Below are positions 26,202-34,832 of a stretch of DNA of 64,000 bases, in pieces. Where the stretch lies: positions 239,670-303,669 of the forward strand of contig NZ_FMZI01000004.1 of the NCBI RefSeq assembly GCF_900101505.1. The letters are read 5' to 3'. The notes beneath the pieces are model-generated. The model searched no databases. It was not told where the DNA came from and worked only from the letters and a program-made list of their open reading frames with translations. This stretch comes from Antarctobacter albus. Lineage in GTDB: Bacteria > Pseudomonadota > Alphaproteobacteria > Rhodobacterales > Rhodobacteraceae. Both the position numbers and the translations under genes were made by a program. Positions within the stretch are counted from its first letter, which is position 1. Each line of letters begins with the position of its first letter.

Positions 26202-27320
26202 TCATTCCGTGTCGAGGCCGGTCAGCGCCGCGGCGAATTCTTCGGGGTCGAAGGGGGCCAGGTCTTCGATCTGCTCGCCCACGCCGATGGCATGGATCGG
26301 CAGGCCGAACTTGTCCGCAAGCGCCACCAGCACCCCGCCCTTGGCTGTGCCGTCCAGCTTGGTCATCACCAGGCCCGAAACATCGGCCAGCTTGCGGAAG
26401 GTCTCGACCTGGCTGAGCGCGTTCTGGCCGGTCGTCGCATCCAGCACCAGCAGCGTGTTGTGCGGCGCATCCGGGTCCTTCTTGCGGATCACCCGGACGA
26501 TCTTGGCCAATTCCTCCATCAGGTCCTGGCGGTTCTGCAGCCGGCCCGCGGTGTCGATCATCAATAGGTCCGCACCGTCCGCCTGCGCCTTGGTCATGGC
26601 GTCAAAGGCCAGGCTGGCCGGGTCGCTGCCCTCGGGCGCGGTCAGCACCGGCACATTGGCCCGTTCGCCCCAGACCTGCAGTTGCTCGACGGCGGCGGCG
26701 CGAAAGGTATCGCCCGCCGCGATCACCACCTGCTTGCCCGCGGCCTTGAACTGGCTGGCGAGCTTGCCGATGGTCGTGGTCTTGCCCGACCCGTTGACGC
26801 CGACAACCAGCACCACCTGCGGCTTTTTCGGATAGAGCGGCAGCGGACGCGCCACCGGCTCCATCACCCGGGCGATCTCGGACGCCAGCGCCTGCTTGAT
26901 CTCCAGCGAGGACAGACGCTTGCCGAACCGCCCCTCGGCGATGTTCGAGGTCACGCGCAGCGCCGTGTCCACCCCCATGTCCGAGGCGATCAGCAACTCT
27001 TCGAGCTGTTCCAACATCTCGTCGTCCAGCACCCGGCGTGCCACCGCACCCTCACCCGGCGACCTCCCCATGATCCGACCCAGCAGGCCGCCAGAGGGTT
27101 TCGCCTCGGCCGGGGTCTCTGGTTCAGGCACCGGCACCGGTTCGACCGGGATGGGTTTCGGCGCCGGGGCCTGGGGTCGAGGCTCTGCCGCCTCGGCCTT
27201 TGGCTCGGGTGTCTCGGCGACGTCTTCCTCACCGCCCTCCTGGACAATCGCGTCCAACCCCTCGTCCAGCTTGGAGGAGGATTTGAACAACTTGTTCTTG
27301 AGCTTGCCGAAAAAGGACAT
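26202..27320 (-). CDS. ftsY: signal recognition particle receptor FtsY
   Basis: 372 residues. The first 14 residues (MSFFGKLKNKLFKS) form an amphipathic membrane-targeting stretch, followed by an acidic, proline-rich A domain (20-75). The N domain spans about 95-160 and the SRP GTPase G domain follows: GVNGSGKTTTIGKLA (174-188), DTFRAAAVEQL, MIDTAGRLQN, TKLDGTAKGG and the closing GVGEQIEDLAPFDPEEF. It docks ribosome-SRP complexes at the inner membrane. Confidence 0.97.
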   Translation of the reverse strand: MSFFGKLKNKLFKSSSKLDEGLDAIVQEGGEEDVAETPEPKAEAAEPRPQAPAPKPIPVEPVPVPEPETPAEAKPSGGLLGRIMGRSPGEGAVARRVLDDEMLEQLEELLIASDMGVDTALRVTSNIAEGRFGKRLSSLEIKQALASEIARVMEPVARPLPLYPKKPQVVLVVGVNGSGKTTTIGKLASQFKAAGKQVVIAAGDTFRAAAVEQLQVWGERANVPVLTAPEGSDPASLAFDAMTKAQADGADLLMIDTAGRLQNRQDLMEELAKIVRVIRKKDPDAPHNTLLVLDATTGQNALSQVETFRKLADVSGLVMTKLDGTAKGGVLVALADKFGLPIHAIGVGEQIEDLAPFDPEEFAAALTGLDTE

Positions 27321-27442
27321 GGGCCGCGCCTGATGCTTGAGTTGTCTTCACCTAATACGCTTGCGCGCGCAATGAAAGGTGGCTTTCACCACGGCACCAG
27401 CCCGGAACCCCGGCCACAGCCCCCTTAGCACTTATCCCAAGC

Positions 27443-27479
27443 CAACAAAAAACCGTCCACAGGTGCCTGTGGACGGTTT
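27443..27479 (-). terminator. rho-independent terminator of the NuoE-NuoF fusion gene
   Basis: Perfect 14-base stem AAACCGTCCACAGG / CCTGTGGACGGTTT (27450-27479) with a two-base loop; on the minus strand it is followed by TTTTGTTGG. It lies 33 bases beyond the stop of the gene to its right and closes that transcript before ftsY. Confidence 0.9.
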
Positions 27480-27511
27480 CAGCTATCACCTTCCCGACTT
27501 TTTTCGGGAAT

Positions 27512-29197
27512 TCAGATCTCTTCCGGGAAATGCTTGATCGTCAGCCGGATCGGGTTCGGCGCCGCCTGTCCCAGGCCACAGATCGACGCATCGCCCATCG
27601 CCTGGCACAATTCCTCGAGCAGGTCGGTGTTCCAGCTGTCCGCGCTCATCAGCTTGACCGCCTTCTCGCAGCCGACCCGGCACGGCGTGCACTGGCCACA
27701 GCTTTCATCCTCGAAGAACCGCAGCATGTTCAGCGCGGCATCCCGCGCGCGGTCCTGATCCGACAGCACGACAACGGCGGCGGACCCGATGAAGGATCCA
27801 TGCGGTTGCAAGGTGTCAAAATCCAGCGGCACATCGCTCATCGAAGCCGGCAACAGGCCCGAAGACGGCCCGCCCGGTTGATAGGCCTTGAGGACATGCC
27901 CCTCGGCCATGCCACCGGCGGCCTCGATCACGTCGAGGATGGTCGATCCGGCGGGCAGGAGGTAGACGCCCGGTTTGGCCACCCGGCCAGAGACCGAGTA
28001 GGACCGCAGGCCCTTGCGGCCGTTTTTTTCGATTCCCGAAAGGATTTCAGGACCTTCCCGGCAGATCTTCGCAACCCAGTAGAGCGTCTCGACGTTGTGG
28101 ACCAGCGTGGGTTGATTGAAGATCCCGACCTGCGCGACATAGGGCGGACGGTGGCGCGGCAGACCGCGCTTGCCCTCGATCGACTCGATCATCGCGCTCT
28201 CTTCGCCGCAGATATAGGCGCCTGCACCACGGCGCAGGTCGATATACCCGGGTTCGACGATCCCCTCCGCTTCCAGCGCGGCGATCTCGCGGCGCAGGAT
28301 TTCCAGCACGGCGGGATATTCGTCGCGCATGTAGATAAAGCAGCGGTCCGCCTCCACGGCCCAGGCAGCGATCAGCATTCCCTCAAGGAAAACATGAGGT
28401 TCCCGCTCGAGGTAAAAGCGGTCCTTGAAGGTGCCCGGCTCGCCCTCGTCGCCATTCACGGCCAGGTAGCGCGGTCCGGGATTGCCACGGACGAAGCCCC
28501 ACTTTCGGCCCGACGGGAAACCCGCTCCGCCAAGGCCACGCAGACCGGAAGAGAGGACCGTTTCCTGCACCTCTTCCCAGTTTCCGCCCTCGCGCAGATC
28601 CTTGAGACGGGCATAGCCGCCATCTGAGGAATAGGTCGCAAACCCTTGATATTCCGGGACATGTGCGTGTGTATCGCCTGCTTCGATCGCGGCATGCACC
28701 TTGGCCACGTCGGCGTGGTCGATGTGGTTGTGCCCCAGCTCCAGCACCGGCGCCGTGTCACAGCGGCCCATGCAGGGCGCGCGCAAGACGCGGACCTGCG
28801 TCGGATCCATGCCCTCTTCCAGCGCGGCGCGCAGTTGCTCGGCCCCGGCCAGTTCACAGGACAGCGAATCGCAGACCCGGATGGTCAGCGCGGGCGGCGG
28901 CGTCTCGCCTTCTTTCACGATGTCGAAATGGGCGTAGAAGCTGGCCACTTCGTAGACCTCGGCCATGCTGAGGCGCATTTCCTCGGCCAGGGCGCGCAGA
29001 TGCGCGGCCGAGAGATGGCCGAATTCATCCTGGATCAGGTGCAGGAATTCGATCAGCAGGTCACGGTTGCGCGAGCGGTCGCCCAGTAGCGCCTTCACCT
29101 CGGCCTGGGCCGTATCGTCGACCTGGCGGCCCTTCGGCGTGTGACGCCCCTTGCCCTTACCCGATTTCCAGACGCCCTTGCGTTCGTCGAGTGCCAT
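27512..29197 (-). CDS. fused NuoE-NuoF-type protein (NAD-dependent formate dehydrogenase gamma/beta, FdsG-FdsB)
   Basis: 561 residues. Residues about 30-150 are a NuoE/FdsG thioredoxin-like 2Fe-2S domain (cysteines in VCDSLSCELAGA and APCMGRCDTAP). The rest is NuoF/FdsB: GLRGLGGAGFPSGRKWGFVRG and VNGDEGEPGTFKDR for NAD and FMN, the SLBB domain, and the 4Fe-4S ligands ESCGQCTPCRVG. It transfers electrons between NAD and a partner, most probably a molybdenum formate dehydrogenase. The catalytic alpha subunit is not in the window: a terminator follows on one side and a divergent gene lies on the other. GGAGG precedes the ATG at 29197. A NADH-dependent hydrogenase module is a less likely alternative. 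Confidence 0.85.
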   Translation of the reverse strand: MALDERKGVWKSGKGKGRHTPKGRQVDDTAQAEVKALLGDRSRNRDLLIEFLHLIQDEFGHLSAAHLRALAEEMRLSMAEVYEVASFYAHFDIVKEGETPPPALTIRVCDSLSCELAGAEQLRAALEEGMDPTQVRVLRAPCMGRCDTAPVLELGHNHIDHADVAKVHAAIEAGDTHAHVPEYQGFATYSSDGGYARLKDLREGGNWEEVQETVLSSGLRGLGGAGFPSGRKWGFVRGNPGPRYLAVNGDEGEPGTFKDRFYLEREPHVFLEGMLIAAWAVEADRCFIYMRDEYPAVLEILRREIAALEAEGIVEPGYIDLRRGAGAYICGEESAMIESIEGKRGLPRHRPPYVAQVGIFNQPTLVHNVETLYWVAKICREGPEILSGIEKNGRKGLRSYSVSGRVAKPGVYLLPAGSTILDVIEAAGGMAEGHVLKAYQPGGPSSGLLPASMSDVPLDFDTLQPHGSFIGSAAVVVLSDQDRARDAALNMLRFFEDESCGQCTPCRVGCEKAVKLMSADSWNTDLLEELCQAMGDASICGLGQAAPNPIRLTIKHFPEEI

Positions 29198-29361
29198 GCG
29201 TGCCTCCATTCGTTCCGCCAGACCCTAACGCCGAAAGCTTCCGGGCAAGGGGTGAAAAACGACCGAATTGGGCAGGCGAACGCCCAGAAAACCCCTCGAT
29301 TTCGTCGCAAGGGGAACGGAAAGTTCCGATATGTTAAATTCCGGATCGTATTGGAGCGGTG

Positions 29362-30381
29362 ATGCTGCGTTTCACACTGGCAACCCTGGGCATGGTCGTT
29401 CTGCTGGCGCTTGCGCTGGTGGTGGATGGCCCTTTTCCGGCGCTGGCGCTGGTCTACATCACCGTCTTTACCTACGCGATGGACAGACTATCGGCACTGG
29501 CCGCCCCCGACCATCCGGAACAGGAATTTCCCGCCGGGGACGGGCTATCAACGCTGCTGGCAATTGCGCATTTTCCTCTGCTCTACGGCGGCGTCTGGAC
29601 CTTGGTGCATTCCACCGCAACAACGACCGACAAGATTTTGATATTCCTTTCTCTTTCACTGTTTATCGGTCAGGTTGGAAACTCCAACGCGCATGAGTTG
29701 ATCCACCGCTCGTCCCGCATACTGCGGCGCCTGGGAACGGCGGTCTATGCCTCCTTCCTCTTCGGGCACCATGCCTCGGCCCATGTCCGGGTCCACCATG
29801 TCCACGCCGCGACGCCGCGCGATCCGAACTCTGCCAGACCCGGAGAGAGTTTCTACGCCTTTGCGCCGCGCGCCTGGATCGGCGGGTTCCGGGCAGGATT
29901 GCGTGCCGAATCGCGGCTGCGGCAAACCCGCGGGTGGCATCCCTATGTCGGCTATGTCGGGGGTGCAGCGGCATCCGTGTTCGTGGCGGCCCTCATCGGT
30001 GGGGCCGGTGGCGTGCTGGCACTGCTGGCGATTGCGGCCTACGCCCAGGCGCAATTGTTGCTCAGCGACTATGTCCAACACTACGGCCTGCGCCGGCGCG
30101 AACTCACGCACGGGAAATTCGAGCCGGTCGGGCCGCAGCACAGCTGGAACGCACCGCAGAGTTTTTCCTCGGCGCTGATGCTGAACGCGCCGCGCCATTC
30201 GGATCACCACGCGCATCCCTCCCGGCCCTACCCGGGGCTCGACCTGGACCGGGACAGGATGCCGATCCTGCCGCACTCCCTGCCGGTCATGGCGGTGATC
30301 GCCCTGGTGCCCCCGCTCTGGCGGCGCCTGATGGACAGGCGCGCCCGAAAATGGCGCGAGCCGGAGCCCGCCTATGGTTAA
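29362..30381 (+). CDS. alkB: AlkB-type alkane 1-monooxygenase (membrane di-iron hydroxylase)
   Basis: 339 residues, integral-membrane fatty-acid-desaturase/hydroxylase fold. Histidine boxes are HELIH (111-115), HHASAHVRVHHVH (136-148) and RHSDHHAHP near residue 285, together with NAPQSFSSALMLNAPRHSDHH, the alkane-hydroxylase version. It is shorter than Pseudomonas AlkB (about 400 residues) but typical of roseobacter homologues. GGAG lies a few bases before the GTG/ATG pair. No rubredoxin, rubredoxin reductase or alkane regulator gene is adjacent, so the electron donor is encoded elsewhere. Substrate may be medium-chain alkanes or another terminal methyl compound. Confidence 0.85.
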   Translation: MLRFTLATLGMVVLLALALVVDGPFPALALVYITVFTYAMDRLSALAAPDHPEQEFPAGDGLSTLLAIAHFPLLYGGVWTLVHSTATTTDKILIFLSLSLFIGQVGNSNAHELIHRSSRILRRLGTAVYASFLFGHHASAHVRVHHVHAATPRDPNSARPGESFYAFAPRAWIGGFRAGLRAESRLRQTRGWHPYVGYVGGAAASVFVAALIGGAGGVLALLAIAAYAQAQLLLSDYVQHYGLRRRELTHGKFEPVGPQHSWNAPQSFSSALMLNAPRHSDHHAHPSRPYPGLDLDRDRMPILPHSLPVMAVIALVPPLWRRLMDRRARKWREPEPAYG

Positions 30382-30436
30382 CCATTCATTAATACCCGAC
30401 TTCCGGTAGAGCGGGGATTCTGGCAGGCTCCGGCGC

Positions 30437-30835
30437 ATGAAACAGATCTACGCCATTGCCCTGACCTGCCTGACCGCTCTGCCCGCGTTGGCGGCCGAGC
30501 CGATGTCGGCCACTGATTTCGAAAGTTATGTCACCGGAAAAACGCTTTATTTCGGCCTCAACGGTGAGGCCTACGGCGTCGAGAAATACCTGCCCGACCG
30601 CAAGGTGCAGTGGTCCTTCCTCGATGGGAAATGCAAGGACGGCTTCTGGTACGAACAAGCGGGCCAGATCTGCTTTGTCTACGAGGACAACCCCGATCCC
30701 CAGTGCTGGAGCTTTTTCCGCGAGGGTTCGGGCCTCAGGGCCGTGTTTGAAAACGACCCTTCCAGCACGGTGCTCTACGAGGCGCAGCAGAACGACGACC
30801 CGATGCTGTGCCACGGGCCGGACGTCGGTGTCTGA
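30437..30835 (+). CDS. small secreted protein of unknown function
   Basis: 132 residues with a signal peptide (MKQIYAIALTCLTALPALAA). The mature part has four cysteines (in GKCKDG, QICFVY, PQCWSFF and MLCHGP) that could form two disulfides, and many aromatic residues (YFGLNGEAYGVEKYL, WSFLDGKCKDGFWYEQ). Not recognised as a named family. It ends three bases from the convergent LysR gene. Confidence 0.7.
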   Translation: MKQIYAIALTCLTALPALAAEPMSATDFESYVTGKTLYFGLNGEAYGVEKYLPDRKVQWSFLDGKCKDGFWYEQAGQICFVYEDNPDPQCWSFFREGSGLRAVFENDPSSTVLYEAQQNDDPMLCHGPDVGV

Positions 30836-30838
30836 CCG

Positions 30839-31684
30839 CTAAAGCGACGCCATGCTCTGCCGGATATCCTCGCAAAGCGCCCGCGTATAGGCCGCCTGCC
30901 CGCTGCCCTGGTAGAGATTGACCTTCATCATCCCCAGGTCAGGAAGGTTGTGGCAATCGACATAGGCAAGGTAGGGCGCCAGGTGCCCTTCCAGCCGCGC
31001 GGCAATGGCCAGGTCGGCGCTGACGGTCGCGTCGATGGTTGTTTCGCTGTCGGAATCCACCGCCAGTTCCCAGGGAATATCCGCCTCGTCGAGACGCCGC
31101 ATTGCCTCGTCCCGAAAGACGCAGGTGCGCGCCATTGCGATCCGCAGCGGGCGTTCCCGCCAGGCCTGCCCCTGCGGCGCCCCGACCCAGCGGACCGGCA
31201 CGTCCAAAAGGGTCTCTCCGCCCGCCTCGACCCCGGTTTCCGTGGTCAGGATCACGTCCATCTCGCCGCGCGCGAACTGCGCTTTCAGAACGCGCGTGAA
31301 TGAGCTGACAAGCTGCACCTTCACCCGTGGAAAACTGCGCGCCATGCGTTGCAAGACCAGCGGAATCACCGGGTAGACGATGTCCACCGGCACGCCGAGG
31401 CGAATTTCGCCTTCCCAGCTCTGGTCGGTCAGCCGGGTATAGGCCTCGTCATTCAGCGACACGATCTTTTCCGCGTAGCCCAGCAACTGCCCCCCCGCGG
31501 GTGTCAGGGTCACGCCCCGCCCCGTCCGGTCAAGCAACTGCAGGTTCAGCATTTCTTCCAGCCGCTTGATCTGCATCGAGACCGCGGATTGCGTCAGGTT
31601 CAGGAACCCGGCGGCACGGGTCACGCCCCCCGCCTGGGCCACCGCCACGAAGGATCGCAGCGTCGTTACATCGAGATTTCGCAT
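30839..31684 (-). CDS. LysR family transcriptional regulator
   Basis: 281 residues. N-terminal winged helix-turn-helix (LDVTTLRSFVAVAQAGGVTRAAGFLNLTQSAVSMQIKRLEEMLNLQLLDRTGRGVTLTPAG, 4-63), then the periplasmic-binding-like effector domain (WEGEIRLGVPVDIVYPVIPLVLQRMARSFPRVKVQLVSS). A 19-base perfect palindrome abuts its start codon and may be its own operator. The divergent partner is a small frame of doubtful status, so the target gene is uncertain. Confidence 0.92.
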   Translation of the reverse strand: MRNLDVTTLRSFVAVAQAGGVTRAAGFLNLTQSAVSMQIKRLEEMLNLQLLDRTGRGVTLTPAGGQLLGYAEKIVSLNDEAYTRLTDQSWEGEIRLGVPVDIVYPVIPLVLQRMARSFPRVKVQLVSSFTRVLKAQFARGEMDVILTTETGVEAGGETLLDVPVRWVGAPQGQAWRERPLRIAMARTCVFRDEAMRRLDEADIPWELAVDSDSETTIDATVSADLAIAARLEGHLAPYLAYVDCHNLPDLGMMKVNLYQGSGQAAYTRALCEDIRQSMASL

Positions 31685-31703
31685 TCATCACCCCTTGTGA
31701 TGA
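31685..31703. promoter_or_regulatory. palindromic operator candidate at the LysR start
   Basis: TCATCACCCCTTGTGATGA: seven-base perfect arms around five bases, containing the T-N11-A layout of LysR sites. It begins immediately beside the LysR start codon, a position suited to autorepression. Function inferred. Confidence 0.45.
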
Positions 31704-31806
31704 GAGAGGTCACATACATTCACTTCCAATATCAAGCACGGATCGCCACATTCATCAACGAAGAAGATACCAACCCGGCCTGCAATCATTTCTCGTGAAG
31801 GATGCC

Positions 31807-32007
31807 ATGATGATCCGCGCCCTGCCCGCCCTGTTCCCCCGCCCGTTCTTTCGCGCTGACCATTCGGCGCAGTCCGCCCAGCCGGTCCGCCACCTTGCGC
31901 GGTTGCGCCACCCTTCCGCAGCGTCGGTTGCTGTGGGGAAACCTGCCTCCGAGGCGCCGCGCTGGGACGCACCGGCCCATTGGATCGAGCCTGAACGCGA
32001 ATGGTGA
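31807..32007 (+). CDS. small basic hypothetical protein, divergent from LysR
   Basis: 66 residues from ATG 31807 (or the next ATG at 31810), with AAGGA just upstream. Composition is rich in arginine, proline and alanine (ALPALFPRPFFRADHSAQ, WDAPAHWIEPEREW). The position opposite a LysR gene is that of a regulated small gene, but I do not recognise the family and the coding evidence is only a ribosome-binding site. The 450-base region 31685-32135 contains nothing else I can identify. Confidence 0.35.
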   Translation: MMIRALPALFPRPFFRADHSAQSAQPVRHLARLRHPSAASVAVGKPASEAPRWDAPAHWIEPEREW

Positions 32008-32135
32008 CAAATCGGGGAATCTTATTGACCCGTTTCCGACCCGAAGTTCTTGAAAATCCCCTGCGTTCCTCCAATATCTAGCGTGAAGTGCGGGGGCCTT
32101 GGGCCCCCGGACCTATGTCAACATCGGAGGCTTAC

Positions 32136-32921
32136 ATGGCAGAATATGATACAGTCCGGGCAGCTGGCGTCTCCGGCGCACGCGCTGCCCAGATTGACGA
32201 GGGGCTGCGCGCCCATATGAACAAGGTCTACGGCACGATGTCCGTGGGCACTTTCATCACCTTCCTGGCAGCCTGGGCCATTGCCGGGCTTGCGGTCACC
32301 AGCGATCCGTCGGGCGCCACCGCGATGATCCGCGACGGCCAATACCTGACCAGCTTCGGCGAGGCGATCTACATGTCGCCGCTGAAATGGGTGATCATGT
32401 TCGCGCCGCTGGCCTTCATCTTCTTCGGTTTCGGTGCCGCCGTGAACCGCCTGTCCGCCGCTGGCGTACAGCTTGTGTTCTACGGGTTCGCCGTGCTGAT
32501 GGGTCTGTCGCTCAGCTCGATCTTCCTGGTCTTCACCGGCTTCTCGATCATCCAGGTCTTCCTGACCACCTCGATCGCCTTTGCCGGCCTGTCGCTCTGG
32601 GGTTACACCACCAAGAAGGACATCTCCGGCTGGGGATCGTTCCTGATCATGGGCGTGATCGGCCTTCTGGTCGCCTCGATCATCAACATCTTTCTCGGCT
32701 CGCCCGCGATCCAGTTCGCGATCTCGATCCTTGGCGTGCTGATCTTTGCCGGCCTGACCGCCTATGACACGCAGAACATCAAGAACACCTACATCGCCCA
32801 TGCTGCGCATGGCGACAAGGAGTGGCTGGGCAAGGCCGCCATCATGGGCGCGCTGAACCTCTACCTCGACTTCATCAACATGTTCATGTTCCTGCTGCAA
32901 CTGCTGGGCAGCCGCGAATAA
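32136..32921 (+). CDS. Bax inhibitor-1/YccA family membrane protein
   Basis: 261 residues with seven predicted membrane helices after a short cytoplasmic N-terminus. Typical BI-1 features: MNKVYGTMSVGTFITFLAAWAIAG in helix 1, GFSIIQVFLTTSIAFAGLSLWGYTTKKDISGWG, and the closing ILGVLIFAGLTAYDTQNIKNTYI with its conserved TAYDTQ. Relatives act as pH-sensitive calcium leak channels or interact with FtsH. ATCGGAGG precedes the ATG at 32136. Monocistronic, with a terminator 40 bases after the stop. Confidence 0.93.
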   Translation: MAEYDTVRAAGVSGARAAQIDEGLRAHMNKVYGTMSVGTFITFLAAWAIAGLAVTSDPSGATAMIRDGQYLTSFGEAIYMSPLKWVIMFAPLAFIFFGFGAAVNRLSAAGVQLVFYGFAVLMGLSLSSIFLVFTGFSIIQVFLTTSIAFAGLSLWGYTTKKDISGWGSFLIMGVIGLLVASIINIFLGSPAIQFAISILGVLIFAGLTAYDTQNIKNTYIAHAAHGDKEWLGKAAIMGALNLYLDFINMFMFLLQLLGSRE

Positions 32922-32960
32922 GCCCCCGGGCAACATCGCGACCCAAACATGCTATAGCGA

Positions 32961-32990
32961 AAGGGCCGGTCTTCTGACCGGCCCTTTTTC
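32961..32990 (+). terminator. rho-independent terminator of the Bax-inhibitor gene
   Basis: Eleven-base perfect stem AAGGGCCGGTC / GACCGGCCCTT with loop TTCT, followed by TTTC. Confidence 0.9.
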
Positions 32991-33020
32991 GTGTTGGGCC
33001 AATGGGCCGTGGGGGACAAC

Positions 33021-33482
33021 ATGCCAATCATCACCAAAGACTCCGTCCAGAGACGATCGGGCGACGGCGCGCTTGGCAGTTTCGAGGCGCTGCTGTTCAG
33101 CGAATCGGGAGGACTGACGCAGTTCGGCGCACTGGTCGAAATCCTGGCGCCCGGGTCCGCCTCTTCCTTTGCGCATTGGCACGAGGCCGAGGACGAGATG
33201 GTCTACGTGCTCGACGGCACCGTGGTACTGGTCGAGGGCGACAGCGAGCAGGAGATGGGCACCGGCGACGTCGCCACCTTTGCCGCCGGGGTCGAGACCG
33301 CGCATCGCCTTGAAAACCGGGGCGACAGGCCCGCGCGTGTCCTGGTGATCGGCACCCGGGCCACCCGCGACCGGGTGCATTACCCCGGCCACGACAGGGT
33401 GCAGCTGATCGAACGCAGCCACGGCGAGGAGCGCCGCTGGACCAAGGCGAACGGCGCCCCGGCAGAGCCCCTGAAAGGCTAA
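33021..33482 (+). CDS. cupin-domain protein
   Basis: 153 residues with a single beta-barrel cupin: LAPGSASSFAHWHEAEDEMVYVLDGTVVLVEGD (metal ligands HWH and E) and GTGDVATFAAGVETAHRLENRGDRPARVLVIGTR (final histidine). Likely a small metal-dependent enzyme or sugar/acid-binding protein; no substrate is implied. It ends with a four-base overlap with the convergent GNAT gene. Confidence 0.85.
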   Translation: MPIITKDSVQRRSGDGALGSFEALLFSESGGLTQFGALVEILAPGSASSFAHWHEAEDEMVYVLDGTVVLVEGDSEQEMGTGDVATFAAGVETAHRLENRGDRPARVLVIGTRATRDRVHYPGHDRVQLIERSHGEERRWTKANGAPAEPLKG

Positions 33483-33991
33483 GTCCGGAGCGGGCAGGTC
33501 ATGAAGACCGCCGGAAAGGTTATGCCTCCCCCGAGCGGCACCGTGATCTCGTGCCGTGGCTGGAACCCCATTCTTTCATAGAAGGGGCGCGCGGTCAGCG
33601 TGCTCTGGCAATGCATCTCCTGCAGCCCTTCGGCCCGGGCTTCTTGCAGAATATGGCCCAGCAACTGGCGGCCGACACCGCGCCGTGTCGCATCGGGATC
33701 GGTGGCGACATGGCGCACATGGCCGATCCCCGGTGTCGCAGGCCGTCCACCCGGCCCCTGGACAGACCAGCCGCCCGCGCCCAACAGGCGCCCGGCATCA
33801 TCCTCGACAACGTAGAACCGGCCAGAGGCGACAAGCGCGGGCTGCGCCCGTCCGATCACCGGGACCGCCGTAATCAGGGTCGAAGGCGGATAATCAGGCG
33901 CCAGCAGCCGCGCGTAGCTGCGTTGAAACAGGTGATCCAGCGCGCCGATGTCCTCTTTTCGGGCGCTGCGCAGCGTTGTCTGGCCGGACAT
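33479..33991 (-). CDS. GNAT family N-acetyltransferase
   Basis: 170 residues, acetyl-CoA-binding GNAT fold: RSARKEDIGALDHLFQRSYARL at the N-terminus, then IGHVRHVATDPDATRRGVGRQLLGHILQEARAEG, containing the R/Q-x-x-G-x-G/A P-loop (RRGVGRQ), and the C-terminal STLTARPFYERMGFQPRHEITVPL. Acceptor unknown. Confidence 0.9.
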   Translation of the reverse strand: MSGQTTLRSARKEDIGALDHLFQRSYARLLAPDYPPSTLITAVPVIGRAQPALVASGRFYVVEDDAGRLLGAGGWSVQGPGGRPATPGIGHVRHVATDPDATRRGVGRQLLGHILQEARAEGLQEMHCQSTLTARPFYERMGFQPRHEITVPLGGGITFPAVFMTCPLRT

Positions 33992-34023
33992 GGCACGACC
34001 TCCTGCCGAACATGTTCCAAAGA

Positions 34024-34054
34024 CGAAAAGGCCGCGTGGGGCATCCCCCGCGCG
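34024..34054 (-). terminator. terminator of rpmG
   Basis: Nine-base stem CGCGTGGGG / CCCCGCGCG (one G-T pair, four-base loop, 34033-34054); the minus strand continues CCTTTTCGTC. About 30 bases past the rpmG stop. Confidence 0.55.
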
Positions 34055-34084
34055 ACCCGAAAAAAGACCTTCGGCCAGAATGGC

Positions 34085-34252
34085 TTACTTGATCTTGCCT
34101 TCTTTGTACTCGACGTGCTTGCGCACGACGGGGTCGTACTTCTTGATCGTCATCTTCTCGGTCATGGTCCGAGCGTTCTTCTTGGTCACGTAGAAGTGGC
34201 CGGTGCCCGCGGTGGAGTTCAGGCGGATCTTGATGGTGGTCGGCTTCGCCAT
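34085..34252 (-). CDS. rpmG: 50S ribosomal protein L33
   Basis: 55 residues, complete: [16 protein letters not shown], then [14 protein letters not shown], ending [17 protein letters not shown]. This is the cysteine-free form of L33, which does not need zinc and is the usual alphaproteobacterial version. GGAGACGACAC lies before the ATG. Confidence 0.97.
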   Translation of the reverse strand: MAKPTTIKIRLNSTAGTGHFYVTKKNARTMTEKMTIKKYDPVVRKHVEYKEGKIK

Positions 34253-34357
34253 GTGTCGTCTCCTGCAACACCGGAAGATCGCCCGGTGTGAAATCTGTAT
34301 GAAGCCCGCCTTTTACCGCGTATCGCCCGCGAGTCAACACGGGATCGGGCCAAAAAC

Positions 34358-34795
34358 TCATGCGCGGAAGGCCTGTAAGCCGGATTCTGTTCTTGGGCGG
34401 GTTTCCCCGCCCTCAGACGACCATTCCTCTGGACCGCGCGTTGCCACGCGGCTCTAGCTGCCAACCCGGATCGCCGGGGCCGAAGCGGCCCTGCGCCCGA
34501 GGGCGCGCACGATCCCTATTCGGCATTGCTCCCGGTGGGGCTTGCCATGCGGGCGCTGTTGCCAGCCCCCCGGTGGGCTCTTACCCCACCGTTTCACCCT
34601 TACCGCCACAGTCTCCTTCGGTTTCACCAGAAGCGGACTTCCAGTGCGCACCTCCGGTGCGACGGCGGTTTCATTTCTGTGGCGCTTTCCGTCAGGTTGC
34701 CCTGCCCGGGCGTTACCCGGCACCGGTGCTTCGGTGAGTCCGGACTTTCCTCTCGCCAATGGCAAGCGGCCGTCCGGCCTTCCGCGCACGCCCCA
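34358..34795 (-). ncRNA. rnpB: RNase P RNA (M1 RNA, bacterial type A)
   Basis: Catalytic RNA of RNase P, which trims 5' leaders of tRNAs. On the minus strand the 5' end carries the universal GAGGAAAGTCCGGACTC (about 34738-34754), and the 3' end carries ACAGAATCCGGCTTACAGG (near 34375-34390). Helix P1 is formed by GCGCGGAAGGCC at the 5' end (near 34788) pairing with GGCCTTCCGCGC at the 3' end (near 34361). Ends are approximate, placed from P1. Confidence 0.95.
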
Positions 34796-34832
34796 CATAG
34801 GGACGCCGCCCGCGCCGGTCAATCCCGCAAAC

